NCBI GenBank assembly: GCA_002099365.1 | Contig: MSED01000015.1 | Span: forward strand, 310,001 to 374,000 | DNA length: 64,000 bases | Origin: Phialophora verrucosa | Taxonomy: Eukaryota > Ascomycota > Eurotiomycetes > Chaetothyriales > Herpotrichiellaceae | Direction of reading: 5' to 3' | In this document: positions 9,956-20,132 of the stretch, one piece after another | Layout: each line of letters starts with the position of its first letter | Position numbering within the stretch: position 1 is the stretch's first letter | Notes under the pieces: generated by a model | What the model saw: the letters and a program-made list of their open reading frames with translations, nothing else | What the model was told of the DNA's origin: nothing | Databases searched by the model: none | Program-made: the position numbers and the translations under genes

Positions 9956-10684
9956 TCAAGTATCTACTATCAGACCTTCATTCGTAACCACCTCAATCTG
10001 AATACATGTAGGGACTCTAGTGGTGGTGGTGGTGGACGTCGTGTGTGGGGTGCTCGTGGTCGGTGGTGTTGGCGGTGGTGGTGTTGGTGTTGGTGGTGTC
10101 GGTGGTGGCATCGGTGGTGGTGGTGTCGTTGGCGGTGGTGGTGTCGTTGGCGGTGGTGTCGGTAGCGGTGGTGGTGTCGGTGGTGGTGTCGGTGGTGGCG
10201 GCGGCGGTGGTGGTGTTAATGGTGTCGGTGGTGCTGGTGGTGGCGGGGGTGGCGAGGCTTGGGGTGGTGGTGTTGGATGGCGGTGGGGTGGTGATGGTGG
10301 CCGTGGTGGTGGTGGTGTTAAGGTGGTCGGTGGTGGTGGTGGTGGTGGTGCGGCCTCCTCGCTGTAAGATATGTTAGTGTTGAGGAATGGAAATGGAGTT
10401 GAAGGATGGCTTGCATTTCTATGGCCGAAGCCGCCACGGCCACGACGGCGGCCAGCACCAGGAGTCCAAGCAGCAAAGCCCTTTAGATTGATTAGCATGT
10501 TGGATTTCGGTAAAGGTGCAACGATACTTACGGCAACGGACGCCACAAAAGCCTGCATAAAAAGCAGGTTGGGACAGTTGCGGGCGATGTGGCCCGGTCG
10601 GCGACAATGGTAACAGAGGCCTATGGCACATAAGCACTGGGCGATGGATGGCAAGGGTAAGTACCCACGAGGTGCTCGTGGCAT
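9956..10684 (-). CDS. putative CCHC zinc-knuckle protein with proline-rich tail
   Basis: Doubtful gene. The reading frame starting MPRAPRGYLPLPSIAQCLCAIGL contains one clean CCHC zinc knuckle (CYHCRRPGHIARNC, C-x2-C-x4-H-x4-C), as in single-stranded nucleic-acid binding proteins of the CNBP/Gis2 kind. An RGRGGFGH stretch and a roughly 110-residue proline-dominated tail follow. I propose a 51-nt in-frame intron at 10481-10531 (GTAAGT donor, TGCTAAT branch site, AAG acceptor). An alternative acceptor CTTACAG near 10359 would put most of the tail in another frame. The tail is translation of a (CCA/CCG)n repeat that stays open in several frames, so its coding status is weak. With the 51-nt intron the protein is about 225 aa. 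Confidence 0.4.
   Translation of the reverse strand: MPRAPRGYLPLPSIAQCLCAIGLCYHCRRPGHIARNCPNLLFMQAFVASVAVSIVAPLPKSNMLINLKGFAAWTPGAGRRRGRGGFGHRNASHPSTPFPFLNTNISYSEEAAPPPPPPPTTLTPPPPRPPSPPHRHPTPPPQASPPPPPPAPPTPLTPPPPPPPPTPPPTPPPLPTPPPTTPPPPTTPPPPMPPPTPPTPTPPPPTPPTTSTPHTTSTTTTTRVPTCIQIEVVTNEGLIVDT
10020..10358. repeat. GGT/GGC-rich low-complexity tract
   Basis: An imperfect (GGTGGT/GTCGGT)n repeat on the plus strand. It codes for the proline tail if the zinc-knuckle gene is real. A second, shorter (GGTGAT/GGTAGT)n tract lies at 10685-10772, just upstream of that gene's start. Confidence 0.85.
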
Positions 10685-13600
10685 GGTGAGTGGTGGTGAT
10701 GGTGGTAGTGGTGATGGTGGTAGTGGTGGTAATGGTAGTGGTGGTGATGGTGGTGATGGTGGTGGTGATGAATGATGGTTGTGAAGGAAGAGAGAAGTGA
10801 GAAAAAGAAAAGCGAGATCAGATTTATAGTCCTGAGGCTGGAAGCACCGGAAGTACACGTCCGCCAGATTCTGACGTAAAATGACACCTCTTGCAGCGAG
10901 ACTTGCTCCATGCTTGCCCCTATGAGCCTTCCCCAAGTGCCAGCGACAAAGCTGTTTCGAATCATCCGACGCGGAGCCTTGACACAGCACCATATGACGC
11001 TGACAAGTATATCCCTCGCTCATGTGCAAGTTTCCCATAGCTGATTCAAGTTCCCCATAGTTCCTTGCTCAAACTTGTGTTGCCCGTACTCTCCGAGTCG
11101 ACAATCACAATCAGCCCTGAGAACGCACAAAAGTACCTACTCGATAACTCTCCCTTCGACATATCACTCTGCACGGCCTTCCCCGTGAATATTCCGCGCA
11201 TACCTCTTGCAGATAGAAGCTGATGAGTCTTCGGAATCATGTCGACCATCATCAGCCAGTGCACGACATGTTTCGTCGGCAAAGTTTCAGGTGGGCTGAG
11301 ATCGCAAGTTCAGCTCGTGAAGTTCCCCGCCACTGCCCTTCACGAGAGCCAGTCAATAAGATCCGACTTCGAATCACGAGCCAGAAGAAGCCGGCGCCCA
11401 GTGAACCTGAGAGAGCCCCGAAATAACACATCTGTGAACCTGAAAGAGCCCCGAAATAACACACTTGTCAACCTTTTTCGTCTTCCCATCGGCGGCTGCG
11501 ACACGTGCGCAGCAGGAATGCAACTGCTTGATAGGAGTTGGCAACACCACCTCAACAGGCATGAAGCCCTTTAAAGGATATTTGGAGCTCGTTCATTAAT
11601 ACAAGACCATCAGTCCAGTGTTGTGAGACTTGCTGCACGAGAGTCACAGAGCTCGCCGTTCGATTTGGGTTGCGTGTTGCTCCACAAACGGGGCTGCGGC
11701 TCTAGCTGGAAGCCTACCACCCGGTTGGACCGTTGAGTCAAGCGTCGACAGGGGTCCCCAAGTCACACCTTAATCCGACTGGCCCGCCAGCCACATCTTG
11801 TTAAGAGAATGAGCAGGCAAGTCATTCTTACGACAACATACAGTCCTGTACTAACCCAACTTTCATGCGCAACGGCTACTTTTGATGCAATTGTCATACT
11901 TAACTGTTTGTCGCCCGCCAAAAACCCATCCCTGGCCACTCTTTGCAAATATTTGCAAATCGTTCGGCTCGGAATTTCACCTGCCTCCACTGGAAAAGCA
12001 CCGTCGCTTGCCACTTGAAAGCTTGCGCGATCACAACGAGGACTGGCAGAGATGTCTTATCACCACAACTGGGAAGCGTATCGGTAGCAACAGGTCACTT
12101 GTGTGGTAAAGAAGACTTGCTCTTACCGTTGTGGGAATGTGGAGATGCGACCGGCAGGCGTGCTAGCTGACTCCTGCCAAGAAAGACTTACAATGCTCTT
12201 GAGTGCGGCTTCGGCAGGTGCCTGTCGCGCCCGTCGCACCGCGGCCTTTTCCGCTGCGATGGTGGATGGAATGATCGAGTTGAACTTCCTGGATAGTGGC
12301 TTGATTGAGGAAATAACTACGACCTTAGGTCGCAGAACATACATCCTTGATGAAGACTGTCTAGATGAAAGAGCTGAGCAGGACCCGTGTTACAATGACC
12401 TCCGCTGATTGGAGTGGGGACTTGACTGTGATCAATCCTACCGCCCTTGACATGGGCCGGCATTTCCTTCCCAGGTTGCCACGCATCCATCGATTTGTTC
12501 TCGTGACCGAACCCTTGAACCACGCTACATGAAAATCAACTCCAGGGCCATGACAGCCCTGCCCCTGTCCGGTCACGGCAATCTGAGCCACGATGCGCTC
12601 GGCAGCCGGAGTTGAATTTGCATGAAACGCTCGCTTTGTGCCAAAGCTAATCATTCTGCAGGTCCTCGACGCTGGAGCCACAACAGGTCACGTCAGTTGT
12701 CGGGTATGAGTTGACTCAGTTCTGTGTGAGAGTAAGTTTGGAAAGCGGCCAGCTGGAATGGCAAACGTACGCCATGATCTGCACGGTCAACTCGATACCC
12801 CTTGCTAATCCATTCAACCGCAGCCAACCTCCTGGGCACGAGTTGCCGCGATTATTGGTGCAAGGCAGAGCGGGAGCAGCATCATCCAGCACTTGGCCAG
12901 CTCCCAAACCCGATGGTCCCTGACGAGGATCCTACTCCACACTCGGTATCGTGTGTCTAAATCTTTGCTGGAGGCGAACCAAGACGAACGCGCACCATGG
13001 GCAGAAAAGAGAAGAACCAGAGCGAGCTTCCAGAAGACCAAGCAACGCCGTCGTATTACGACCTGACCAAAGTTCGTCACAATGCGAGTATAAAACCTTT
13101 GTTGCTGTCCTGCAACGACAGTGCGCCGCGCACTACGCCGCGGAGCTGAAGCTCAAGCTCAAGGCGTTCTGGCAACACTTGCCTCATGTGACAATGCGAT
13201 CAGCAACCAAGGGAGGTTTCGACAAGGGTATCAAATCACGAGACCGCACGCCAATACGAAATATCCGTTTTGGCGCGATCATCTTTTGAGATCGCGTCGC
13301 TTCTCGAAGAACGTCGTCCAGTGCCAGTGAGCGCAACCAACTCCATCAACGCTCCGATCGATTGCTTAGACGATGAGCCATTTTGGAGTCCTCAGTGCCC
13401 ACCAGCGAGACCACATGCGACTTTCGCTGCCGGCGGCGGCTGTCTACCTCAAGTGGTGCCGATTCGTAGTGTCTCGGCCGCCTCCCTTCAGTGTCATGTC
13501 GGCGAGGATAGTAACAACGGCTTTCTTTGAGAATTTTGTTATGTCGAAGTCGGCCCGGGACGCTGGGTGTCCAACATCTATCGGTATCGCGTCCGCCTCA

Positions 13601-13718
13601 ACCAACGCGAGGGTGGAGGTCGTGGAGATCATACTCGCATCAACAGTACTAGAATAGGAAGAGGTGCGAAGGGTCAGTCAACTTCAACCCTTTCCTACTC
13701 GGCGGTCCTTAGGTCGTA
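10685..13718. other. 3-kb gene-poor region
   Basis: No supported gene. It contains the low-complexity tract ending near 10772 and a 33-bp tandem duplication at 11401-11466. That duplication lies inside a 111-codon ATG frame (11239-11574, MSTIISQCTTCFVGK) with two CxxC pairs. The frame could be a small orphan gene, but I see no homology or splice support. Confidence 0.45.
11401..11466 (+). repeat. 33-bp tandem direct repeat, two copies
   Basis: Copies at 11401-11433 and 11434-11466 (gtgaacctga(g/a)agagcccc...) differ at only a few bases. 33 bp is 11 codons, and in the frame opened at 11239 it reads VNLREPRNNTS then VNLKEPRNNTL. Confidence 0.8.
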
Positions 13719-13727
13719 GTGCGGAGT

Positions 13728-13797
13728 CGGAACGTATGCGGACACACCTCTTGGCACACCTTTCGTACCGCACACCTTTCGGATAAACTTTCGCCGG
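13728..13797 (+). repeat. left terminal inverted repeat of the MULE
   Basis: 70 bp, inverted relative to 14482-14551; the outer 60 bp are identical. It contains two copies of CACACCTTTCG separated by a few bases, possible transposase binding sites. Confidence 0.85.
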
Positions 13798-14071
13798 TAC
13801 ATAAATTTAGCAGGCCCCACCACACAAAAATATGTACCCGCGAAAGTAAGTTGGAACTGTTTGTATATATATGTAGTATACCTCGCCGCCGCCAGACCTC
13901 GCCGCCGCCGATCTTGTATAGACAATCCTTGGTGTTTTCATACGCTGTTACTGTGGTCAGCTCAGCATGTCTTCTATTCTTCAATCTCGGCCCTGGCGGG
14001 CTCATAATGACTGCCCAGAGAACCTCCGATTCATCATCGAACAGACCGTCAACTCTTACCCCTCTACGTAG

Positions 14072-14344
14072 CTAAACGAGCCTACTACCGGCGAGGTATA
14101 TAACTCGATTAGACAGTGCCAAAATCGTCTTATCGCCTTCTCTTTATCCCAGGGTTTCGACGTGGTCATCTTATATTCAGCTCGCAAGCCTATTCCCAGA
14201 ACGACCTTTGCCTGTAGTCATCACGGTACCGAGACCCGTAATACCAGGCATCTTCCGGAGGCGATCGAGAGGGATGAGAACGGGAAGGCTGTTGGCGAGA
14301 TTGGCGAGTCTCAAGAGGCGCACAAGGCTGGACGACGAGGCTGA
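14072..14344 (+). pseudogene. fragment of a MULE transposase N-terminal zinc-binding domain
   Basis: The open frame after an in-frame TAG at 14069 reads GEVYNSIRQCQNRLIAFSLS, then QGFDVVILYSARK and CSHHGTETRNTRHLPEAIER. The pattern (F/YNS...QGF.VV...F.C.HHG.ETRN.R.L) is that of the FAR1/WRKY-GCM1-like domain at the N-terminus of fungal Mutator transposases. No MULE catalytic domain follows. It is best read as a captured or leftover piece inside the internally deleted element. Confidence 0.6.
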
Positions 14345-14481
14345 ATTTTGTGACACCACCACCAAAAGAGGCGACGGCGAGGTGCGACGGCGAGGTCATA
14401 TATATTAGAGTGAGAGAACATAGCACTTCAACAGGAGTTCTTTTTGGTTGTGCGACCGTACAAAGAAGCTCCGTCGGAAGC

Positions 14482-14551
14482 CCGGTAAAGGTTTATCCGA
14501 AAGGTGTGCGGTACGAAAGGTGTGCCAAGAGGTGTGTCCGCATACGTTCCG
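14482..14551 (-). repeat. right terminal inverted repeat of the MULE
   Basis: Reverse complement of 13728-13797 with three mismatches at the inner end; followed directly by the target duplication TGCGGAGT. Confidence 0.85.
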
Positions 14552-14761
14552 TGCGGAGTGTACCTTCAACTCAAACAGCACCTACGTCATCGGGCTCTAT
14601 TGCGCTATTCGGCCTCGGTGGAAGAATACCGGAAACCCTCTTAAGCCGTGTGCTTGAAGACACGCTAGCCAACAACCATGAGAAGGGGTGGAACACGGCA
14701 TGTCGAGGTGTAGATGTAAGTTAGGCATCAACACAGGGGTCGCTCTTGTTTCGCCGAGTTA

Positions 14762-14800
14762 GGAGAGATCCCTGTCACGTGCACGCTACCACGTCTACAC
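14762..14800 (+). repeat. left terminal inverted repeat of the Fot1/pogo-type element
   Basis: 39 bp, matching the reverse complement of 29263-29301 with two mismatches; preceded by the TA target dinucleotide at 14760-14761. Confidence 0.88.
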
Positions 14801-15391
14801 ACATTCGAATATTTCCGCACACAACACTTCAAAATTTATTTAATTAACAACCATGGGGTCAATCGAGGACGCAATTGCTGATCTAGCATCGCAAGAGGCC
14901 CCTAATATTGCAGCAACAGCTAAAGAGTATAGGATCGAACGTTTAACCCTCTCACGGCGCTAGAGAGGCGAAACCTTTAGCCGATAAGAGTATATCGACT
15001 CTACGTTATTACTTATTAAATAATAATAGAAGAACCTTGTTATATATATTAATAAGCTTACCGAGAGAGGTATTCCTTCGACTAATATAATAGTTTATAA
15101 CTTCGTATAAGATATCTGCTAAAAAAGGCCTAGAAAGAACTAAGTATATCGGTTTATTTAGACTAATAAAAATATACTAATATTTAAATATTTAGCTGGC
15201 GCCGATTTAAACTGTAAAAAGATAAATAATATATAATAATATCGCCTTTATTTTAAGTTAGTTAAAGCTTTATTATTATATCTATTTAATATTTATATAT
15301 TATAGATAACTATTAAAATTACTTAATATAATATCTTCCTCTAAAATATCTATAATATAGATAAAAAAGGCTTCTTACTTAATATTCTTTA

Positions 15392-15751
15392 TATTATGGC
15401 CTATATTAGGTCCGAGTATATATACGCGACCGCGTACGATAGAAGATAAGGCTGTAGGCTATAGGCGACTATTTCCGGTAAAGCGTGTACTTGCTAAGCT
15501 TTATCCTAATTAGGTAAGTGAGGCTGTATAATTATATAGCTAAACGCTAATTAGCTATATATAACTAAAATCCTTAGCGGCTTACGTATATACCGAAATC
15601 CTTAGCGGAGAGAAGTATTTATTTAGGGTAATAGGCACTACGCCTTTTATACTCTTTCCCTCTCTCTAGTTTAGTCTCTTAGTATTAAATAATCTATACC
15701 TTTATATAGTATTCGCCCTACCTTCTTCTATTAGTATATTGTATTATTATA
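15392..15751 (+). repeat. 5' LTR of gypsy element 1
   Basis: 360 bp, matching 27439-27798 apart from mostly C/T and G/A differences; also matches the LTRs of element 2 in reverse orientation. Confidence 0.85.
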
Positions 15752-18700
15752 TTAGACTAAACTCGCTCTATTACTATTTTAGGAAGGAATTATAATATCC
15801 TACCCGAATAAGAACTAACTAGAATAAATTAAAGCCGATAACTAAACTATTATTAACTAAGCCCGCTAATAATAATACGACTAACTAACTTAAATAACCC
15901 TAAGGCTAATAATTAAACTATCCTACTAATTACCGAATAGAACACTAAACCTAATACTCTTAATACTAAACTCGAACTTACTAATATAGATTAATATAGA
16001 TCGTATATAGCTAGAGATATTAAATTAGCCCTATAGCTTTATTAACTACTAAGGTATAAGACCGTAGCTAAAGTTAAAGCTATCTCTAAATAAACCCTCC
16101 TAGAAGTAATTAACTAAAGCCGAAATATTATTATAGACTAGAAAGGTGCTATTTAAGATTCTTAGATCTAAATTATTAAATAAAAGAAATAGATTATAGA
16201 TCTTAATTATTAAATTATATAGAAATAAGCTATTATTAACTACCTTAAATATAATTAAAGCGCGACCTTAGAACTAGCCTTAATATAATATATTAGTATC
16301 CCCGACCTTAAGCCTCTCTTTAACGGAAAGGAGCTTACTTTCGAGTTATAGAGATCTAAGGTTCTTAGTAAATTCTCCGCTAATACTTTTTAATTCCCCT
16401 CTAAAGAAGTTAAAATAATATATCTATATAGCTATACTACTAGAAATATATAACGTTACCTATAATCCCGCTATAGCCTTAATAAGAAAGATCTATTTAT
16501 TAATATTATAAATATATTTAAGTTCTTAGTAAGAACTTATACTAACCCTTATTAAGTTAAGAATACGCGAGAAGAGTACCGAGCCCTTTATATAAAGGTA
16601 ATAGAACTATTTAATAACTTTTATATTAAGTTCTTATACTTAGCTAGCGAAGGCGATATACCAGAAAATAACCTTTATCTTAATTTATAAAATAAATTAA
16701 TATTAGCTCTATAAGTAATAATTATATTAACCTTTTATACTCTATAAATCTATTAAGATATCGCTAATATCTATTAATAAACTAACTAAGAATTATAATT
16801 AGTTAATAAAGAGAAGGTCCGCTATAAGGCTCGCTATATACTAAGAAATAAATTAACTAATAAAGCTATATTAACTCCTACCTTAAATATATATACTATA
16901 TTTATATTATTTCTAAAATTAAATAGAGAAGATAGTTAGCTTCTATAGAACTAACTAACCTATAACAATACTATTAAGTAAGCCTTAAGTCGCGCTGAGG
17001 TATATTTTACCTATCGCTAACTAGAACACCTCTCTTAAGATTACCCTATAAAGGCCGAAAATAAAGCTATTAAAGTTAGCGAAGCCTAAAAGGAAAAACC
17101 GAAAAAAGAATAACCTTAAGGGAAGTCTTCTTCTTAAGGAAGTATAATATTAATATCTTCTTTATTAATTTAAGTTAGTTATTAGACAGAAGGTACTTTA
17201 CTATACTATATAAATTATTATTTAATAAATATATAGTTTAAACCTTTACTTTAGCTGACTCTAGAGTAAATAGATTTATTTTTATTAATATTAAGTTTAT
17301 ACGCGATTTAACTTAATTCTTAAATATCTTTACTATTTATCTAGAGACCCTTTATCTTATAAAGAAGTATAATAAGCGCTCTAGAAAGCTAGTTACTAAG
17401 ATCTTAATCCTATATTTAAAAGTTAATAAACAGAGATAATAAAACCTTCCTATATTTATACTAGATTTAAAGAGTTATAACTTAATTCTAGAAAGAAAAT
17501 AATTTACTTACTTTAATATATAGTTAAATATATAAAACTAACGCTTATTTTAGCTTTAGAACTATTAAGATAAGCTAATATTTACTCGAGAGATTTATAT
17601 ATTTCGCTAAAGCCTTTAAGTTATTATAATCTTATAACGGTACTAAGAAGATATTACTAAATAAAATTAATTATTTACCTATAAGAATAAATATTAGACA
17701 GATAGATAAAACCTATACCCCTAAGGGTATATATATTTAAAAATAGTATCTAAACTAAATCTAGTCTCTAAACCCTCTTTAGTTAGGCGTTTACTTATTA
17801 GATTTATTCTATAGACTATAACTAGCTATATCTATAAATAGGATCTATAGGACCGACTAAAAGTTATATATCGCGAATTAATATTAACTTATATCGCGGG
17901 GATAGATAAAGGCAGCGATATAAAAGTATCTCTAGAGGATAGCTATACCGAAATAAAAGATAACTATATAAAAGTGTCGCTATCCCCCTAAAGTGTAGCT
18001 ACTATAGATATTACTATAATTAAAGCGGTAAGATTCTACTAAAACCTAAAGAAGAAGAAGAATACTTTATTTACTATAAGCCTTTATAAAATTAATAAAC
18101 TTATTTAAGATTAAATAAACTTTTAAATAAAAGAGACTAAGAAATAGCTTATATAGCGATTACTCCTTTAGAAGTACTAAAAATTTTATAATATATTCTT
18201 AAAGAAGGCTTTTAATATACTTTTATTATCTCGCCTCTATAATTATTAAATATAGCTAAAAGAGAAGAATAATTTAGGTTATAACTTCTTATATCGGATA
18301 AGTATAGAAGAGCTCCTATTAATAAAGAAGTACCTTAAGAAGAATCTCTAAAAGAGGTTTATTAAACTAAGTTAATCTTCTTTTACTTTATCTACCTTAT
18401 TTATTAAAAAACTTAAAAGAGAACTAAAATTTTATATTAACTATCGGAAATTAAACGCTCTTACTAAAAAGAACTGTTACTCTTTACCTTTAATTAATAA
18501 GACCTTAGCTTAACTTAATAAGGCTCGAGTATTTATAAAGCTTAATATTTATTAAGCTTTCTATCGTATTTATATATACTCGAATTCTAAGGAACTTACT
18601 ACCTTTTATACTTATTATAGGGCCTATAAGTATAAGGTAGTTCCCTTTAAGCTAATAAATAGCCTAGCGATTTACTAGCGCTATATAAATAATATTTTAT

Positions 18701-19760
18701 TTAACTATCTAAATAACTTTATTATAGCTTACTTAAATAATATCTTAATTTACTTAAAGAATAAGCTAAAATATATAAAGTATATAAAGAAGGTCCTATC
18801 GCGATTATAAAAAGCTAAACTTTAAGTCGATATTAAGAAAAATAAGTTCCGGATTAAGTAAACTAAATATCTTAGGTTTATTATTAGTACTAAGGGTATA
18901 TATATAAATCTCGTAAAGATAGCGGTACTATTAACCTAAAAAGTCTCTAATACCGTAAAGAAGATATAAGTATTCTTAGGATTCTATAACTTCTATTATA
19001 TCTTTATCCGGAATTTTAGCTAAATTATACGCCCCTTAACTTAGCTTATAAAGAAGGACTATCTCTTTATCTTTAATAAAGATTATATATAAGTATTTAA
19101 AGAGCTAAAATATTAGTTAATAATAGCTTTAATATTAAGATATTTCTACTCGAATTATAAGATAATACTAGAGACTAATATTTTAGATAAAATTATTATT
19201 AGTATACTCTCTTAGTAAGACTCGACTAGCGGAAATTAGTACTTTATTATATATTATTTAAAGATAATAGCTTTAGCGGAATATAACTATAATATTTATA
19301 ATAAAGAAATATTTATTATTATATATACTCTTAAAACTTAGCGCGCGGAGCTTTAGAGCGTAAAGCTAGATATTTTAGTCCTTACCGACTATAAAGCCTT
19401 AGAATACTTTATAACTAAGAAGCTATTAACCGCTCGCTAAGCTTATTAAGCCGGTATCCTTATTTAGTACTACTTTAAGATCTAATATCGCCTAGGAAAA
19501 TAAAATAAGCGAGTTAACGCCTTAACTTAATAAGGATAGGACTAGAAAGACTAAAAATAAGTAACTAAAGAAGATTAAATATAAACCTTACTAGGCCCGG
19601 AAAGGTTAGGCGAAGAGGTTATTCCGCTACTCTTATTAGCGCCTATAGGCCTTTACTCTCTAAAGTTAATTAACTAAATATTATAAGTAAACTATAAGAG
19701 TCTTTTATTAGACGCTAAAAGAGAAAGAGCTTATTTAAGCTAGTACTTCTAGATATTATT

Positions 19761-20132
19761 TATAATAATATAGTATATTAATAGATAGAAATAGGGCGAA
19801 TATTATTTAAAGATATAGATTATTTAATATTAAGAGACTAAACTAGAGAGAGGGAAAGGGTATAAAAAGCGCGGTACTTATTACTTTAAATAAATACTTC
19901 CCTTCGCTAAGGATTTCGGTATACATATAAGCCGCTAAGGATTTTAGTTATATATAGTTAATTAGCGTTTAGCTATATAATTATATAGCTTTACTTATCT
20001 AATTAGGATAAAGCTTAATAAGTACGCGCTTTACTAGAAATAGTTACTTATAGCTTATAGTCTTATCTTCTATTATATATAGTTATATATACTTAAACCT
20101 AATATAGGCCGTAATAATTATAGGCTATAATA
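19761..20132 (-). repeat. 3' LTR of gypsy element 2
   Basis: 372 bp, matching 25602-25973. On the minus strand it starts TATTATAGCC..., with about 16 nt more than the element 1 LTR at its 5' end. Confidence 0.85.

Larger units (their letters stand above)
13728..14551 (+). mobile_element. non-autonomous Mutator-like (MULE) element, 824 bp
   Basis: Terminal inverted repeats of 70 bp (13728-13797 and 14482-14551, both ends starting CGGAACGTATGCGGACACAC) are identical over the outer 60 bp and differ at 3 of the last 10. They are flanked by a direct duplication TGCGGAGT (13720-13727 and 14552-14559). A ninth base, G, could belong to it, giving the 9-bp duplication typical of Mutator elements. The inner ends (about 13798-13915 and 14365-14480) are also inverted and diverged, so the full repeat may reach about 190 bp. 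The middle encodes part of a FAR1/MULE-type N-terminal domain, listed separately. There is no room for the catalytic domain, so mobilisation in trans would be needed. Unlike the block to its right, it shows no RIP. Confidence 0.8.

Noticed and set aside
10020..10377. Gly/Val-rich plus-strand frames over the GGT repeat
   Set aside because: Translation of simple-sequence DNA that is open in all frames; no other sequence supports a gene.
12997..13149. Short ATG frame starting MGRKEKNQSELPEDQATPSY, about 50 codons
   Set aside because: Too short, with no domain or splice support; kept only as a remote possibility of a degraded gene.
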